Origin: Helicobacter sp. 11S02629-2
Lineage (GTDB): Bacteria; Campylobacterota; Campylobacteria; Campylobacterales; Helicobacteraceae
Length of the DNA: 64,000 nucleotides
NCBI RefSeq assembly: GCF_002272875.1
Contig: NZ_MLAN01000002.1
Location: forward strand, 62,001 to 126,000
Direction: 5' to 3'
In this document: positions 32,794-44,431 of the stretch, in pieces
Layout: each line of letters begins with the position of its first letter
Numbering within the stretch: position 1 is the first letter of the stretch
Notes under the pieces: model-generated
Databases searched by the model: none
Told to the model about the DNA's origin: nothing
What the model saw: only the letters and a program-made list of their open reading frames with translations
Translations under genes and position numbers: made by a program

Positions 32794-34095
32794 ATGAATG
32801 GGGATGAAATACTAAAAAAACTAAAAAGTGAGATTCCAAAACAAGAGTATGAGCAGTATCTAAGCACTCTAAAGTATGATAAAAACAACTCTGGAGCATC
32901 TATTATAATATTTGACACACCAAATATCTTCATAGCAAACTGGATAAGGCAAAACTACTTAGAAAAGATGCTTAACATTGTAGAAATGACTACTAATGTA
33001 AAAGCTGAGATTACCATACAAGTAAAAGCTAATAAAACCTTTACTAAATCTAAACCCTTTGGAACAAAAGCTAATAATAATGACTTAAGTGATCTTTTAA
33101 CCTTTGATAACTTTGTAGTAGGAAAGAGCAATAATGCTGCCTATAATGTATGTAAAGATATAGCCATGGTTAGCAACTATGACTGGAAGACTGTCTTAAT
33201 CTATGGCAACACTGGTCTTGGAAAAACCCATCTTCTTAATGCTATAGGAAAGTATGTCACTGAAAATAAACCAGAATCTAAAGTTATATTTATAACTGCA
33301 GAGATGTTTTTAAACGACTACATGAAAAGACTAAGCACAAAAACTATGGATCTTTTTCATGAAAGATATAGAAATTGCGACTACTTACTAATTGATGATA
33401 TAGCTTTTTTTAAAGCTAAAGAAAAGATTCAAGATGAATTTTTTCATACTTTTGAACAACTTCAAAAAGATAAAAAAAAGATAGTTATGACTAGTGATGT
33501 CTCTCCTGCTGAGATGATAGGACTTAAAGATAGACTTAAATCACGCATCGAAGGCTCTCTTATAACTCAAATACTCCCCCCTGAGATAAGTGTAAAAATA
33601 GATATCATAAGGCAAAAATGTGAGCTTAATAGAATAAATATTGATGAATATATCATTGACTATATAGCAAATAATATGGGTTCAAATATAAGAAAGATAG
33701 AAGGGATAATCTCAGAGATAAAAACTATGAGCTTAATATCTGAACAAAAAATAGACATAAACATGGTAAAAAGATCCCTAGATAATAAAAACACAAACAA
33801 TAAAGACAAAATAACAACAGCTAATATTATAAAAGCTGTCTGTCAGAATCTAAACATAAAGCCTATGGATCTAAAATCTAAAAAGAGACTAAAAAATATA
33901 GCCTTTGCAAGAAAGGTCTGTGTCTACATACTAAGAAGCCTAGTTAATGAAAGTATGCCAAGTATCGCCAAAGAGCTAAATATGAAAGATCATAGCTCAG
34001 TTAGCAAACAAATGAAAACCATAGCCAAAGAGATAGAAGAAAATGAACAAACAAAAATGATAATAAATGAAATAATAAGCCAGATAAAAAGCTAA
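32794..34095 (+). CDS. dnaA: Chromosomal replication initiator DnaA
   Basis: DnaA binds DnaA boxes as an ATP-loaded helix and opens the origin. The 433 residues comprise an N-terminal helical domain I, a short linker (about 80-100), the AAA+ core, and domain IV. Walker A is GNTGLGKTH at residues 138-146, and Walker B lies in YLLIDDIAFFKAKEKIQDEFFHTFEQL. SRIEGSLITQILPPE carries the sensor and arginine-finger region. The DNA-binding signature is DHSSVSKQMKTI at the C-terminus. The linker is short, as in Helicobacter. It heads the series dnaA-dnaN-gyrB, and boxes on both sides fit autoregulation. Confidence 0.98.
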   Translation: MNGDEILKKLKSEIPKQEYEQYLSTLKYDKNNSGASIIIFDTPNIFIANWIRQNYLEKMLNIVEMTTNVKAEITIQVKANKTFTKSKPFGTKANNNDLSDLLTFDNFVVGKSNNAAYNVCKDIAMVSNYDWKTVLIYGNTGLGKTHLLNAIGKYVTENKPESKVIFITAEMFLNDYMKRLSTKTMDLFHERYRNCDYLLIDDIAFFKAKEKIQDEFFHTFEQLQKDKKKIVMTSDVSPAEMIGLKDRLKSRIEGSLITQILPPEISVKIDIIRQKCELNRINIDEYIIDYIANNMGSNIRKIEGIISEIKTMSLISEQKIDINMVKRSLDNKNTNNKDKITTANIIKAVCQNLNIKPMDLKSKKRLKNIAFARKVCVYILRSLVNESMPSIAKELNMKDHSSVSKQMKTIAKEIEENEQTKMIINEIISQIKS

Positions 34096-34120
34096 AAGCT
34101 AAATTCAAACAATTACATAC

Positions 34121-34293
34121 GTGAGTAATGTGTGAGTAAAAAGTGATTAAAACAATAGGGTTTGGCACAGGTTAAAACTAAAAGATATTTCACTTTAAAA
34201 CACATAAAATAGATGTTTTAAACAAAAAAAAGTTAGAATATTAGAAATAATTCACACACATACTATTACTAATATATATTTATATATCTATAT
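34121..34293. other. Replication origin, downstream part (oriC2): DnaA-box-like repeats and AT-rich unwinding region
   Basis: Between dnaA and dnaN (208 bp) are inverted DnaA-box-like repeats: GTGAGTAAT (34121), TGTGAGTAA (34131, reverse of TTACTCACA) and GTGATTAA (34143). A forward one, TAATTCACA, is at 34248. Then comes a stretch of nearly pure A/T (about 34261-34293, AATATATATTTATATATCTA) that is a good candidate for strand opening. This matches the bipartite plan of H. pylori. Confidence 0.68.
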
Positions 34294-34303
34294 AGGAGAA
34301 AAA

Positions 34304-35443
34304 ATGGAAGTTTCAAAAGCGAGTATAAAACTAGATAAGAATCTATTTGAAAACACTCTAGCAAACTCACAAAATGCATTAAACAAAAAAGTTATTGAGA
34401 TAACTTCTAATATATTCTTAAGAATAGAAAATGCAAAGTTAGTAGTAGAAGCTTATAATCAAGTAATCTACATAAGAAGCTTCATAGATATAAAAGACTT
34501 TAAAAGTAATAGTAATGAAGAATTCATCTGTGCGATAAATGGTGAGCTTTTATTTAACACTATTAGATCTTTTTCTAATGAGGATATAAGTATAGATCTT
34601 TTTGGTGAGTATGTAGTTATAAAGCAAGGTAGAAGCAAGATAAAACTGCCAATTTACGCACATCAAAGCAAAGCTTTTAAATACCACTACGAAGATATGG
34701 AAAAACTAAATGTAGAAAACACCCTTTTAGTAAAGTCTATACAAAAAGTCCTACATGCTTGTAACTCCTCTTCAACTTCAGTACACCCTGCTATGCAAGG
34801 AATCTTTTTAGATTTCAATGACAACAAACTAGATATAGTTGCAACAGATTCCAAAAGGCTAGCAATAGTTGAAAATGAGATAAAAAGTGATAAAGAGCCC
34901 TTTAATATCATAATCTCAAAAAATAGTATAAATGAAGTTATAAAAGTTTTTAATAATGACTTTACTTTATATCTACACTCAGCTATAAATGAAGAAAATA
35001 ATATAAAAATTAACGACATGGTAGGTGTTGTAGGTAATAACATAGAGCTTTATATAAAGCTAATTAATGCAAACTTTCCAGAATATAAAAAAGCACTTCC
35101 TAAGACTGAGTTAACCCAAGTAAAAGTAAAAAAAGAAGAACTAATTCAAGGGCTAAAAAAAGTACTAGTTTTAACTGATAAAGTAATAGTTACTTTTAAA
35201 CCTGAAGAAATAATCTTAAAATCACTTAGCGGAGTAAATGGCTCTTCAGCTAATATAGCTATAGATACTAAAACTGATATTAAAGAAGACTTTTCAATCG
35301 GCATGAATGTATCTCATATATTTGACTGTATATCGCAGATAGATAATGAGTTTATAAACTTCTACTTTGAAAGTGAAAATAAACCATTTTTGATAAAAGA
35401 TCAAAACTTTTTAGAACTCTTCATCAACTTAGCTATTAACTAA
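34304..35443 (+). CDS. dnaN: DNA polymerase III beta subunit (sliding clamp)
   Basis: The clamp subunit rings DNA and gives processivity to the replicase. The protein of 379 residues is low in obvious motifs, as are all clamps. It has the typical three-repeat pattern: MEVSKASIKLDKNLFENTLANSQNALNKK, a middle repeat with VHPAMQGIFLDFNDNKLDIVATDSKRLAIVE, and a C-terminal repeat with IGMNVSHIFDCISQ and NKPFLIKD. The C-terminus, however, ends LFINLAIN rather than the usual MP(M/L)RL. The start follows AGGAG. Synteny with dnaA and gyrB secures it. Confidence 0.95.
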   Translation: MEVSKASIKLDKNLFENTLANSQNALNKKVIEITSNIFLRIENAKLVVEAYNQVIYIRSFIDIKDFKSNSNEEFICAINGELLFNTIRSFSNEDISIDLFGEYVVIKQGRSKIKLPIYAHQSKAFKYHYEDMEKLNVENTLLVKSIQKVLHACNSSSTSVHPAMQGIFLDFNDNKLDIVATDSKRLAIVENEIKSDKEPFNIIISKNSINEVIKVFNNDFTLYLHSAINEENNIKINDMVGVVGNNIELYIKLINANFPEYKKALPKTELTQVKVKKEELIQGLKKVLVLTDKVIVTFKPEEIILKSLSGVNGSSANIAIDTKTDIKEDFSIGMNVSHIFDCISQIDNEFINFYFESENKPFLIKDQNFLELFINLAIN

Positions 35444-35449
35444 TCATAA

Positions 35450-37768
<2,319 letters not shown>

Positions 37769-37780
37769 AAGGAAAGATTT

Positions 37781-38026
37781 ATGGACTTAAAACTAGCTAG
37801 AACGGACTTAAAACAAGACTGTAAGATTCAATCACTTGCTGATATCTTAAAAGTGGCAAATGAACACAAAAGAGGTAAGATTTTTTATCTTGACAAAGAT
37901 AACAGCGACAAAGATCTTAAAAAAGCTATATCTACTTTAACTTCAAAGGGTAAGACTTGCTTTTTACGTGAGATAAAGTATGGTCTTGATGAAAAAGACT
38001 ATATATATGAGCTTCACCTTTTATAA
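37781..38026 (+). CDS. Small HP0268-like protein (Smr-like nuclease fold)
   Basis: An 81-residue protein that matches H. pylori HP0268 in character and context: next to miaB and the DUF374 gene. Common features include [34 protein letters not shown] and the end [13 protein letters not shown], which I recall as DEKDFLYELH in HP0268. HP0268 has been reported to have an Smr-like fold and nicking/ribonuclease activity; I take that as established for the homologue, not shown here. The start follows AAGGAAAG. Co-transcribed with gyrB and miaB (12-bp gaps). Confidence 0.78.
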   Translation: MDLKLARTDLKQDCKIQSLADILKVANEHKRGKIFYLDKDNSDKDLKKAISTLTSKGKTCFLREIKYGLDEKDYIYELHLL

Positions 38027-38037
38027 GGGCTAGCTTT

Positions 38038-39372
38038 ATGCAACACTTAAAGGACTTTAGTCCTTCAAAAAAGCTTTATATAGAAACGCTTGGCTGTGCT
38101 ATGAATGTTAGAGATAGTGAACATCTAATAGCTGAGCTTAGAGAAAAAGAAAACTACACTTTAACAGATGACGCTTCTCAAGCTGATTTAATCTTAATAA
38201 ATACTTGCTCAGTTAGAGAAAAACCAGAAAAAAAACTCTTTAGTGAGATAGGCGTTTTTCATAAGATGAAAAAAAAAGACGCTAAGATTGGAATCTGTGG
38301 CTGCACAGCTTCAGCCTTAGGAGAAGAGATACTAAAACGATCTAAAAATGTAGACTTTGTCTTAGGTGCTAGAAATATATCTAAGATTAGCACTATCATC
38401 CATAAGCCAAAAGCTGTTGAAGTAGACTTAAACTATGATGATAGCCTTTATATGTTTTCTCAAAATATAAACTCAAGCTACAAAGCCCTTTTAAATATAA
38501 GCATAGGTTGTGATAAACACTGTGCTTACTGCATAGTTCCTCATACTAGGGGTAAAGAGATATCTATCCCTATGGATTTACTACTTAAAGAAGCAGAAAA
38601 ATTAGCCAGTAAGGGTGTAAAAGAGCTGCTTTTACTAGGGCAAAATGTTAATAATTATGGTGCGAGATTTAGTATAGAGCACCCAAAAGTAGACTTTACT
38701 AAGCTTTTAAGTGAGCTAGCTAAGATAGAAGGACTAAAGCGGATACGCTTTACTAGTCCTCATCCTTTGCATATGGATGATGAGTTTTTAGAAGAGTTTG
38801 CTAAAAATCCTAAAGTGTGCAAAAGTATCCATATCCCCTTGCAGTCTGGCTCAACTAAGATCTTAAAGTCTATGAAAAGAGGCTATAGCCAAGAGTGGTA
38901 TTTAAACCGTATAGACTATCTTAAAAAGCTACTGCCTGATGTTGGTATCAGCACAGATATCATAGTTGGCTTTGTGGGTGAAAGTGAAGAAGACTTTTTA
39001 GAATCTATGAAGGTTTTAGAGTATGTTAGATTTGATACTCTTTATAGCTTTATCTACTCACCTCGCCCTTTTACTCCAGCTAGCACTTGGGAAGAAGGTA
39101 AAGTTAGCAAAGAAGTGGCAAAAGAAAGACTTCAAAGACTTCAAGACCTACATAAAAAGATACTAACTGAGAACTCACAGCTTGAACTAGGCAAGATTCA
39201 TAAAATCTTAATAGAAAATAACAAGCAAAGTGAAGTAGAAACCTTTAGTGAAGGCAGAAGTGATACAAACCGCTTAGTTAAAATAGAAGGTAAGTTTATA
39301 AACTTAGGCGAGTTTGTGAACGTAAAAGTCACTCATGCTAAAAATGCTACTCTTTATGGAACCCCTTGCTAA
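38038..39372 (+). CDS. miaB: tRNA-2-methylthio-N6-dimethylallyladenosine synthase
   Basis: MiaB adds a methylthio group to isopentenyl-A37 of tRNAs, using two iron-sulfur clusters. The 444 residues show the three domains: the N-terminal UPF0004 cluster ([39 protein letters not shown]), radical [20 protein letters not shown] with three Cys, and a C-terminal TRAM domain ([11 protein letters not shown]...). SSPHPLHM-type and [18 protein letters not shown] motifs also appear. The start (ATG after GGGCTAGCTTT) is 12 bp after the small nuclease gene. The end overlaps the next gene by 7 bp. Confidence 0.97.
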   Translation: MQHLKDFSPSKKLYIETLGCAMNVRDSEHLIAELREKENYTLTDDASQADLILINTCSVREKPEKKLFSEIGVFHKMKKKDAKIGICGCTASALGEEILKRSKNVDFVLGARNISKISTIIHKPKAVEVDLNYDDSLYMFSQNINSSYKALLNISIGCDKHCAYCIVPHTRGKEISIPMDLLLKEAEKLASKGVKELLLLGQNVNNYGARFSIEHPKVDFTKLLSELAKIEGLKRIRFTSPHPLHMDDEFLEEFAKNPKVCKSIHIPLQSGSTKILKSMKRGYSQEWYLNRIDYLKKLLPDVGISTDIIVGFVGESEEDFLESMKVLEYVRFDTLYSFIYSPRPFTPASTWEEGKVSKEVAKERLQRLQDLHKKILTENSQLELGKIHKILIENNKQSEVETFSEGRSDTNRLVKIEGKFINLGEFVNVKVTHAKNATLYGTPC

Positions 39373-39974
39373 AACGACTTAAAAAAAAGATTCTAAGAGC
39401 GATAGCCCCTCCACTAGTTTATATACTTATGTGGCTTATATATATTAGTTCTAAAAAAAGATACCACTTAGATCCTTTAGAATCTAACTTCATAGCCATC
39501 TGCTGGCATGGTAACTTTTTGATGATGCCTTTTTTATATGACAAGGTTAAAAAGATTCAAGACCTTTACTTTATCACTAGCCCTCATGGTGATGGGGACT
39601 TGATAGAAAAAACATTAAGCCTTTTTAAGCTTAGATCTATAAGAGGAAGCACTAATCAAGATGGCTTAAAAGCTATGATTCAATCTCTTAAAGTACTAAA
39701 AGATGGCAAGGACTTATTTATAACTCCTGATGGACCAAAGGGACCTTATCACGATGTAAAAGAAGGGGCTATAGTTTTATCTTTAAAGTCAAAAGTGCCC
39801 ATCTATCTTTGCGTGGTTAAGTCTTCTAAGACTTGGGAGTTAAGGACTTGGGATAGATTTAGCATACCTAAGCCTTTTTGTACTATAGATTATTATTTTA
39901 AAGGACCTATAACCTTACCTAGTGATATAGAAGAAGCAAAAATCTATATAAGAGAGCAGATGGAACAAATATAG
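39366..39974 (+). CDS. lpxJ: Lipid A late acyltransferase LpxJ (DUF374)
   Basis: DUF374 proteins of Campylobacterota, first shown with the H. pylori gene in this position (HP0270), add a secondary acyl chain to lipid A. The 202 residues include a membrane helix ([17 protein letters not shown]), [17 protein letters not shown], the catalytic-site region [14 protein letters not shown] (His-x-Asp) and [24 protein letters not shown]. The start is TTG at 39366, overlapping miaB by 7 bp; no better start exists upstream of the helix. The function rests on the family and the syntenic position. Confidence 0.75.
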   Translation: MLKRLKKKILRAIAPPLVYILMWLIYISSKKRYHLDPLESNFIAICWHGNFLMMPFLYDKVKKIQDLYFITSPHGDGDLIEKTLSLFKLRSIRGSTNQDGLKAMIQSLKVLKDGKDLFITPDGPKGPYHDVKEGAIVLSLKSKVPIYLCVVKSSKTWELRTWDRFSIPKPFCTIDYYFKGPITLPSDIEEAKIYIREQMEQI

Positions 39975-40009
39975 CTTGTAGTCTTTACTACTAAAGTCAA
40001 GGACATCAC

Positions 40010-41293
40010 ATGGCTATAGATTTAAACAAGGTCACAGGCTTTGAAGCAGCACAGGCTGAGAAGAAAAAAGAGCACTCTACCAAGCTAACTAATGACATGG
40101 ATACTGATGCTTTTATGAAGCTTTTCTTAGAGCAGCTTAAAAACCAAGACCCTACTGCGCCCATGGAGACTGATAAGATCATCTCTCAAACTGCCCAGTT
40201 AACTCAAGTAGAGATGCAAGAAGAAAACAAAAAGGCTATGAAAGAAGTAGCCTCTGCTATGAAAAGCACTCAAGAGACTAATGCAAGCCTTAGAGACTTC
40301 CAAGGGCAGATGAAAAAAAGCCTAGAAGAGCTTGATAAAGGCATGAAAGAAAGTGCTAAAAGCATGGCACAAGCTGCACAAAGCAACTCTATGAATACAG
40401 TTTCTATGATAGGAAAGATAGCTGAAACTGACGTTATGGGTATAGATTTTAAAGGAGATAAGGTTAACTTCTCTCTTTACTTTGATGATAAGATAGATGC
40501 AAGTAAGGGTAAAGCAAGTATAGAGATACTAGATAAAAATAACGACATAGTAAAAACTATATCCCTAGATTCTAAAAACAACCAAAAAGGCTATCTAGAC
40601 TTTAGTTGGGATGGTGTTGATAACAACGGCAAGCAAGTCCCTAAAGGAAACTACAAGATAGTAGCAAAGTATAACCTTGATGAACACACTAATAAGTATA
40701 ATGAAACTCGCTTCGGACGTGGTGAGATACAAAGTATCATCTTTGATAAGGGAGTGCCTTTAATGAGACTAGGTGAGCTAGTCTTGCCACTAAAAAGTGC
40801 TATGGAGTTTTATCCACCTCATGCTATTAATCAAAATAAGTCTTTAGAAGCCTTAAAGCAAGAAGTTAAAAGCTTAGATGAAGCCCTAGCTGCTAAGCCA
40901 GTAGATGTTATAGATTCTAAGCTAGCAGCTAAAGATACTTTAAAAGAAGTGCCTTTGTCAAAGGCTAATCTTGCGGATAATATCTCACATAAAACTAGCC
41001 CTGTGATGCCAGATAAGAGTGCATCTAGCACTAAGCCATTAGATGCTATAGCACCTCATACTACTCATTCTCTTAGAGATCTAGCCCAAGAAGAAGGCAT
41101 AAGGAAGATAGAAGAGCTAAATAAAAAGCAAGCACAAGAGGCTAAAAAACACTCTGCTAATAGCCCTAAGGTAGCAGATACAACTAGTTCAGATTCTAAT
41201 ACTAGCAGTGATAAAGACCCACTAAGTAGTATTAAAAATCCTCTTAACATAAGCCCACTAAGCTCTAGCCTTCAAAGCCAAGTAAAGGTTTAA
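40010..41293 (+). CDS. flgD: Flagellar hook assembly (capping) protein FlgD, with long C-terminal extension
   Basis: FlgD caps the growing hook and is needed for hook assembly. The N-terminal signature is DTDAFMKLFLEQLKNQDPTAPMETDKIISQTAQLTQVEMQEE. The central beta domain (IDAS...ASIEILDKNNDIVKTISL, then YLDFSWDGVDNNGKQVPKGNYKIVAKY) matches the FlgD Ig-like/tudor part. After about residue 270 comes a 150-residue tail rich in Ser, Lys, Ala and Asp with no visible fold. H. pylori FlgD (about 300 residues) lacks such a tail. The start follows AAGGA. No sigma-54 site is evident just upstream, so it may depend on read-through from the gyrB-miaB run. Confidence 0.9.
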   Translation: MAIDLNKVTGFEAAQAEKKKEHSTKLTNDMDTDAFMKLFLEQLKNQDPTAPMETDKIISQTAQLTQVEMQEENKKAMKEVASAMKSTQETNASLRDFQGQMKKSLEELDKGMKESAKSMAQAAQSNSMNTVSMIGKIAETDVMGIDFKGDKVNFSLYFDDKIDASKGKASIEILDKNNDIVKTISLDSKNNQKGYLDFSWDGVDNNGKQVPKGNYKIVAKYNLDEHTNKYNETRFGRGEIQSIIFDKGVPLMRLGELVLPLKSAMEFYPPHAINQNKSLEALKQEVKSLDEALAAKPVDVIDSKLAAKDTLKEVPLSKANLADNISHKTSPVMPDKSASSTKPLDAIAPHTTHSLRDLAQEEGIRKIEELNKKQAQEAKKHSANSPKVADTTSSDSNTSSDKDPLSSIKNPLNISPLSSSLQSQVKV

Positions 41294-41533
41294 ATAGTAA
41301 GTATTAGTAACTAGATATTTAAAAATTTTTTAGTTTTATAGAACTTAGCTTTTTAAACCAAAGGCGCTATCATCTATTAAACTACAAGCCTAAAGTCTTG
41401 TTTTGATTTAAAAAAATATATAAGCAATAAATAATAAAAAAAGAAAATATTGGAATATAGAATCTAAAACTATAAAAAATTAGATTCCATAAAATCTAGA
41501 AATATCTAATTACCACAAATCCAAAACTCCAAA

Positions 41534-41549
41534 AGGCACGGCTTTTGCT
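41534..41549 (+). promoter_or_regulatory. Sigma-54 (RpoN) promoter of flgE
   Basis: AGGCACGGCTTTTGCT fits GGCACG-N4-TTGC, the -24/-12 consensus, with correct spacing. It is 40 bases before the flgE ATG and points to it. Flagellar middle genes in Helicobacter and Campylobacter are RpoN-dependent. The gap 41294-41588 otherwise holds A/T-rich DNA and an AGATTCT-type insertion at about 41461-41500. Confidence 0.8.
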
Positions 41550-41588
41550 TTTCTATAAACGTAAGTAAGACAGGGAGTTTTCAAAGAT

Positions 41589-43394
41589 ATGAATGACACT
41601 TTATTAAACGCAGTCTCTGGGATAAAAACCCATCAGTTCGGCTTAGATAGTATCTCTAATAATATAGCTAACGTTAATACAAATGGCTATAAGGCTAATA
41701 CTCCTGAGTTTAAAACTCTCTTTTCTAGGAATCTAGATTCCATGAACTCTAGTACTGTGACTAATAATGACTTTAGCTATGGCGTCACAGGCGGAAGTAA
41801 TAATATAGATACTAAGCTAGGCGACTTAAGAAAGGTTGATAATCCAACTAGTGTAGCTTTTACTGGTAAGGGCTGGCTAGTAGTTGGAAAAGATAAAAAT
41901 GGTAGTTTTGAGATAGATAAAAAAGGCTATAAAGAAAGCTCTCCAGATCAAAACTTTTTTACTAGAAATGGCGACTTTAGCCTAGACAGTGATGGCTACT
42001 TGGTAAATCCTCAAGGCTATTATCTTTATGGGGTTAATTTAGGAAAGATTCAAAATGACACTTTTAAAGCCAGCCAAGACCCAGAAGGTGACCTGAAAAA
42101 GCTAGCAACTGGGGTTATGAAGCCTATAGCTATTCCACCTGATATAAGTTACGCGCCAGTTGAAACTACTAAAGTTGACCTAAGTGTTAATCTAAATAGG
42201 ACTAAAAACTTTAAAAGCATAGTAAACGCTTATACTGAAGGCAAGGTATTTAATGAAGCAAGGTTTTTTAACCAAGACTTAAACGCTATAGCTAATACTG
42301 AAAAAGATATGCTTAATCCAAGTGCTTATAGTGATGGAACTATAACTATCACAGATAAAAATGGCGTTAGTAAGGAGTTTAAGTATAGCTATGGAGATGG
42401 CACTTCTTCGGAAAATAAGTTTCACACCATAGGTCAGCTTCAGTATCTTATACAAAGAGATACAGGGCTTGACTTAGACTTAAGCCGTGATGCTAAAGGG
42501 GCTATCTACCCAAAAAGTACTTTAGTTTTAAAAAACTCTGATGATGATACTTTGAAAATCAAAGTAAGTGGCAGGCTTTTTGAAAGGCTAGGCTTAAATG
42601 GTAGTAATGATAATTTTGCTAAGGGTGAGAGCGTTTTGGGGATTAACTTAAATGTCCCAACTTATAGCACCACTACGGAAGTTTTTGATGCTAGTGGGAA
42701 GAAGTATGCTTTAAGGACAGATTATCTTTTAGTTAATAGTGGCGATGATACAGGACCTCAAAAGACACCAGAAACTTGGAATACTAGAAGTGCTATATAT
42801 GAGTTTGGAGGCGATCATATGATGGTCTCTAAAGGCTATACAGAAGGTGTTATAAGCTTTGATAAAGATGGAAAAGTTATAGCTAAAGACTTAGATATAC
42901 CTTTTTTAGACAACAAAGATATAGTTTATAGCTTAAAAGATAGCACTAATAAAAGCTATGCAGATTCTAGGATTAATAAGACTAAGCAAGATGGAAAAGA
43001 TAGAGGCGAGTTAAGGGATGTTAGGATTAATGATGAAGGGATAATCAGCCTTAGTTTTAGCAATGGTCAAAATGAAGCTATAGGAAGAGTTGGTCTTGCT
43101 ATGTTTGCAAATGACCAAGGATTAAAAAAAGTAGGTGGGAATCTTTTCGCCCTTGACCCAAGGACTATTAATGGGCAGCAAGGTCTTGCTAGTGGGGATC
43201 CTAAGCTAGTTTGGGATGAAGATTCTAACCTGAAAAATGGCAAGATTATGCAAGGCTATGTTGAGACAAGTAATGTTGATTTAAGCACTGCTTTAACTGA
43301 TTTAATCCTTATGCAAAGAGGCTACTCTATGAATGCTAAGGCTTTTACTACTGGAGATGATTTAACAAAAGAAGCCATAAATCTAAAAAGATAG
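41589..43394 (+). CDS. flgE: Flagellar hook protein FlgE (FlgE2-like)
   Basis: The product, of 601 residues, forms the hook that joins the basal body rod to the filament. It starts with the rod/hook signature (LLNAVSGIKTHQFGLDSISNNIANVNTNGYKANTPEFKTLF) and ends with the matching helix (GYVETSNVDLSTALTDLILMQRGYSMNAKAFTTGDDL). FTRNGDFSLDSDGYLVNPQGYYLYG is the conserved core. The size agrees with the H. pylori flgE2-type gene (HP0908, about 605) rather than the 718-residue FlgE1. It follows flgD, but the gap holds its own sigma-54 promoter. Downstream is a long hairpin at 43566. Confidence 0.9.
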   Translation: MNDTLLNAVSGIKTHQFGLDSISNNIANVNTNGYKANTPEFKTLFSRNLDSMNSSTVTNNDFSYGVTGGSNNIDTKLGDLRKVDNPTSVAFTGKGWLVVGKDKNGSFEIDKKGYKESSPDQNFFTRNGDFSLDSDGYLVNPQGYYLYGVNLGKIQNDTFKASQDPEGDLKKLATGVMKPIAIPPDISYAPVETTKVDLSVNLNRTKNFKSIVNAYTEGKVFNEARFFNQDLNAIANTEKDMLNPSAYSDGTITITDKNGVSKEFKYSYGDGTSSENKFHTIGQLQYLIQRDTGLDLDLSRDAKGAIYPKSTLVLKNSDDDTLKIKVSGRLFERLGLNGSNDNFAKGESVLGINLNVPTYSTTTEVFDASGKKYALRTDYLLVNSGDDTGPQKTPETWNTRSAIYEFGGDHMMVSKGYTEGVISFDKDGKVIAKDLDIPFLDNKDIVYSLKDSTNKSYADSRINKTKQDGKDRGELRDVRINDEGIISLSFSNGQNEAIGRVGLAMFANDQGLKKVGGNLFALDPRTINGQQGLASGDPKLVWDEDSNLKNGKIMQGYVETSNVDLSTALTDLILMQRGYSMNAKAFTTGDDLTKEAINLKR

Positions 43395-43565
43395 AATTTA
43401 AAAGATTGTTGTTTGTAAAAGCGCTATAAAGAAGATGTTGGAATATAGAATTAAAAATATCTAATTGCCATGCTAATCTAAATACCTTCTTGCACATGAT
43501 TGTGTAATATGGACTAATATATTTAAGCTTTATAGTGTAAGAATGAAAAGAAAATATTAAAAAAT

Positions 43566-43593
43566 ATAAAATCCTTTTAAAAAAGGATTTTAT
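43566..43593. terminator. Terminator-like perfect hairpin downstream of flgE
   Basis: ATAAAATCCTTTT and AAAAGGATTTTAT make a perfect 13-bp stem with a 2-base loop. It lies 170 bp after flgE and 70 bp before tatD. It could terminate flgE transcription or hide the next promoter. The gap 43395-43663 is otherwise A/T-rich, and it carries (43430-43470) a partial copy of the sequence found before flgE. Confidence 0.55.
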
Positions 43594-43663
43594 GACCACT
43601 AGCTTAGGTATCTTTATTATAAAATTAGCCTTTTTACTAACCAAATACTAAAGAGATATAGCC

Positions 43664-44431
43664 ATGATAGATACTCATATACACCTAGACTTTAAAGACT
43701 TTGAGCCAGACTTAGAAGCTGTTTTAGAAAATGCAAGACTTACAGGCGTAAGGGCTTTTATCATCCCGGGTGCTGATATAAAAACTCTGCCTCGTGCTAT
43801 AGAGATAGCACAAAATAATAAAGGGGTTTACTTCGCAGTAGGAATCCATCCAAACGATATAAAAGACTTTGATGAAGATGCTTTAGAGAAGTTTATAACT
43901 CATGAAAAGTGCGTAGCAGTTGGTGAGTGCGGGCTTGACTACTTTTATACTAAGGAGTATAAAGAGGAGCAAGAAAAGTACTTTAGATACCAGCTAGAGC
44001 TTGCCTTAGAGCATAACTTGCCAGTCATCTTACACGTAAGGGATGCTAAAACTGACTTTGAAGCTAGCACAGATATGGCTAGGATTTTAAGAGATTACCC
44101 CACTATAAAAGGCGTCTTTCACTGCTTTAATGCGAACCCTTTGCTTTTAGACTTCCAAGAAAACTTTTACTATGGCATAGGAGGAGTAAGTACTTTTAAA
44201 AACGCACTAAACCTCCAAGAAGTAATCGCTAATTTAGATTCAAATAAGATCTTACTTGAAACTGACGCACCTTTTTTAGCCCCAACTCCTTATAGAGGTC
44301 AAAGAAATGAAAGCAAGTACCTTGATCTAATAGCCCTAAAAGTAGCAAGTCTTAAAAAGCTAGAAGTTAAAGAAGTGGTTGCTACAAGCACGCAAAATGC
44401 ACTAAATCTCTTCCATAAAGTAGCGATATGA
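43664..44431 (+). CDS. TatD-family metal-dependent DNase/hydrolase
   Basis: TatD-type proteins are metal-dependent hydrolases with 3'-5' exonuclease activity on DNA and RNA in studied members. The 255-residue chain holds the metal-binding pattern: MIDTHIHLDFKDFE (His-x-His), AVGECGLDYFYTKEY (Glu), PVILHVRDAKTD (His), GVFHCFNAN (His) and LLETDAPFLAPTPYRGQRNE (Asp). The start follows a weak ribosome site. It overlaps the outer membrane gene by 4 bp (ATGA) and is probably co-expressed with it. Confidence 0.94.
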   Translation: MIDTHIHLDFKDFEPDLEAVLENARLTGVRAFIIPGADIKTLPRAIEIAQNNKGVYFAVGIHPNDIKDFDEDALEKFITHEKCVAVGECGLDYFYTKEYKEEQEKYFRYQLELALEHNLPVILHVRDAKTDFEASTDMARILRDYPTIKGVFHCFNANPLLLDFQENFYYGIGGVSTFKNALNLQEVIANLDSNKILLETDAPFLAPTPYRGQRNESKYLDLIALKVASLKKLEVKEVVATSTQNALNLFHKVAI

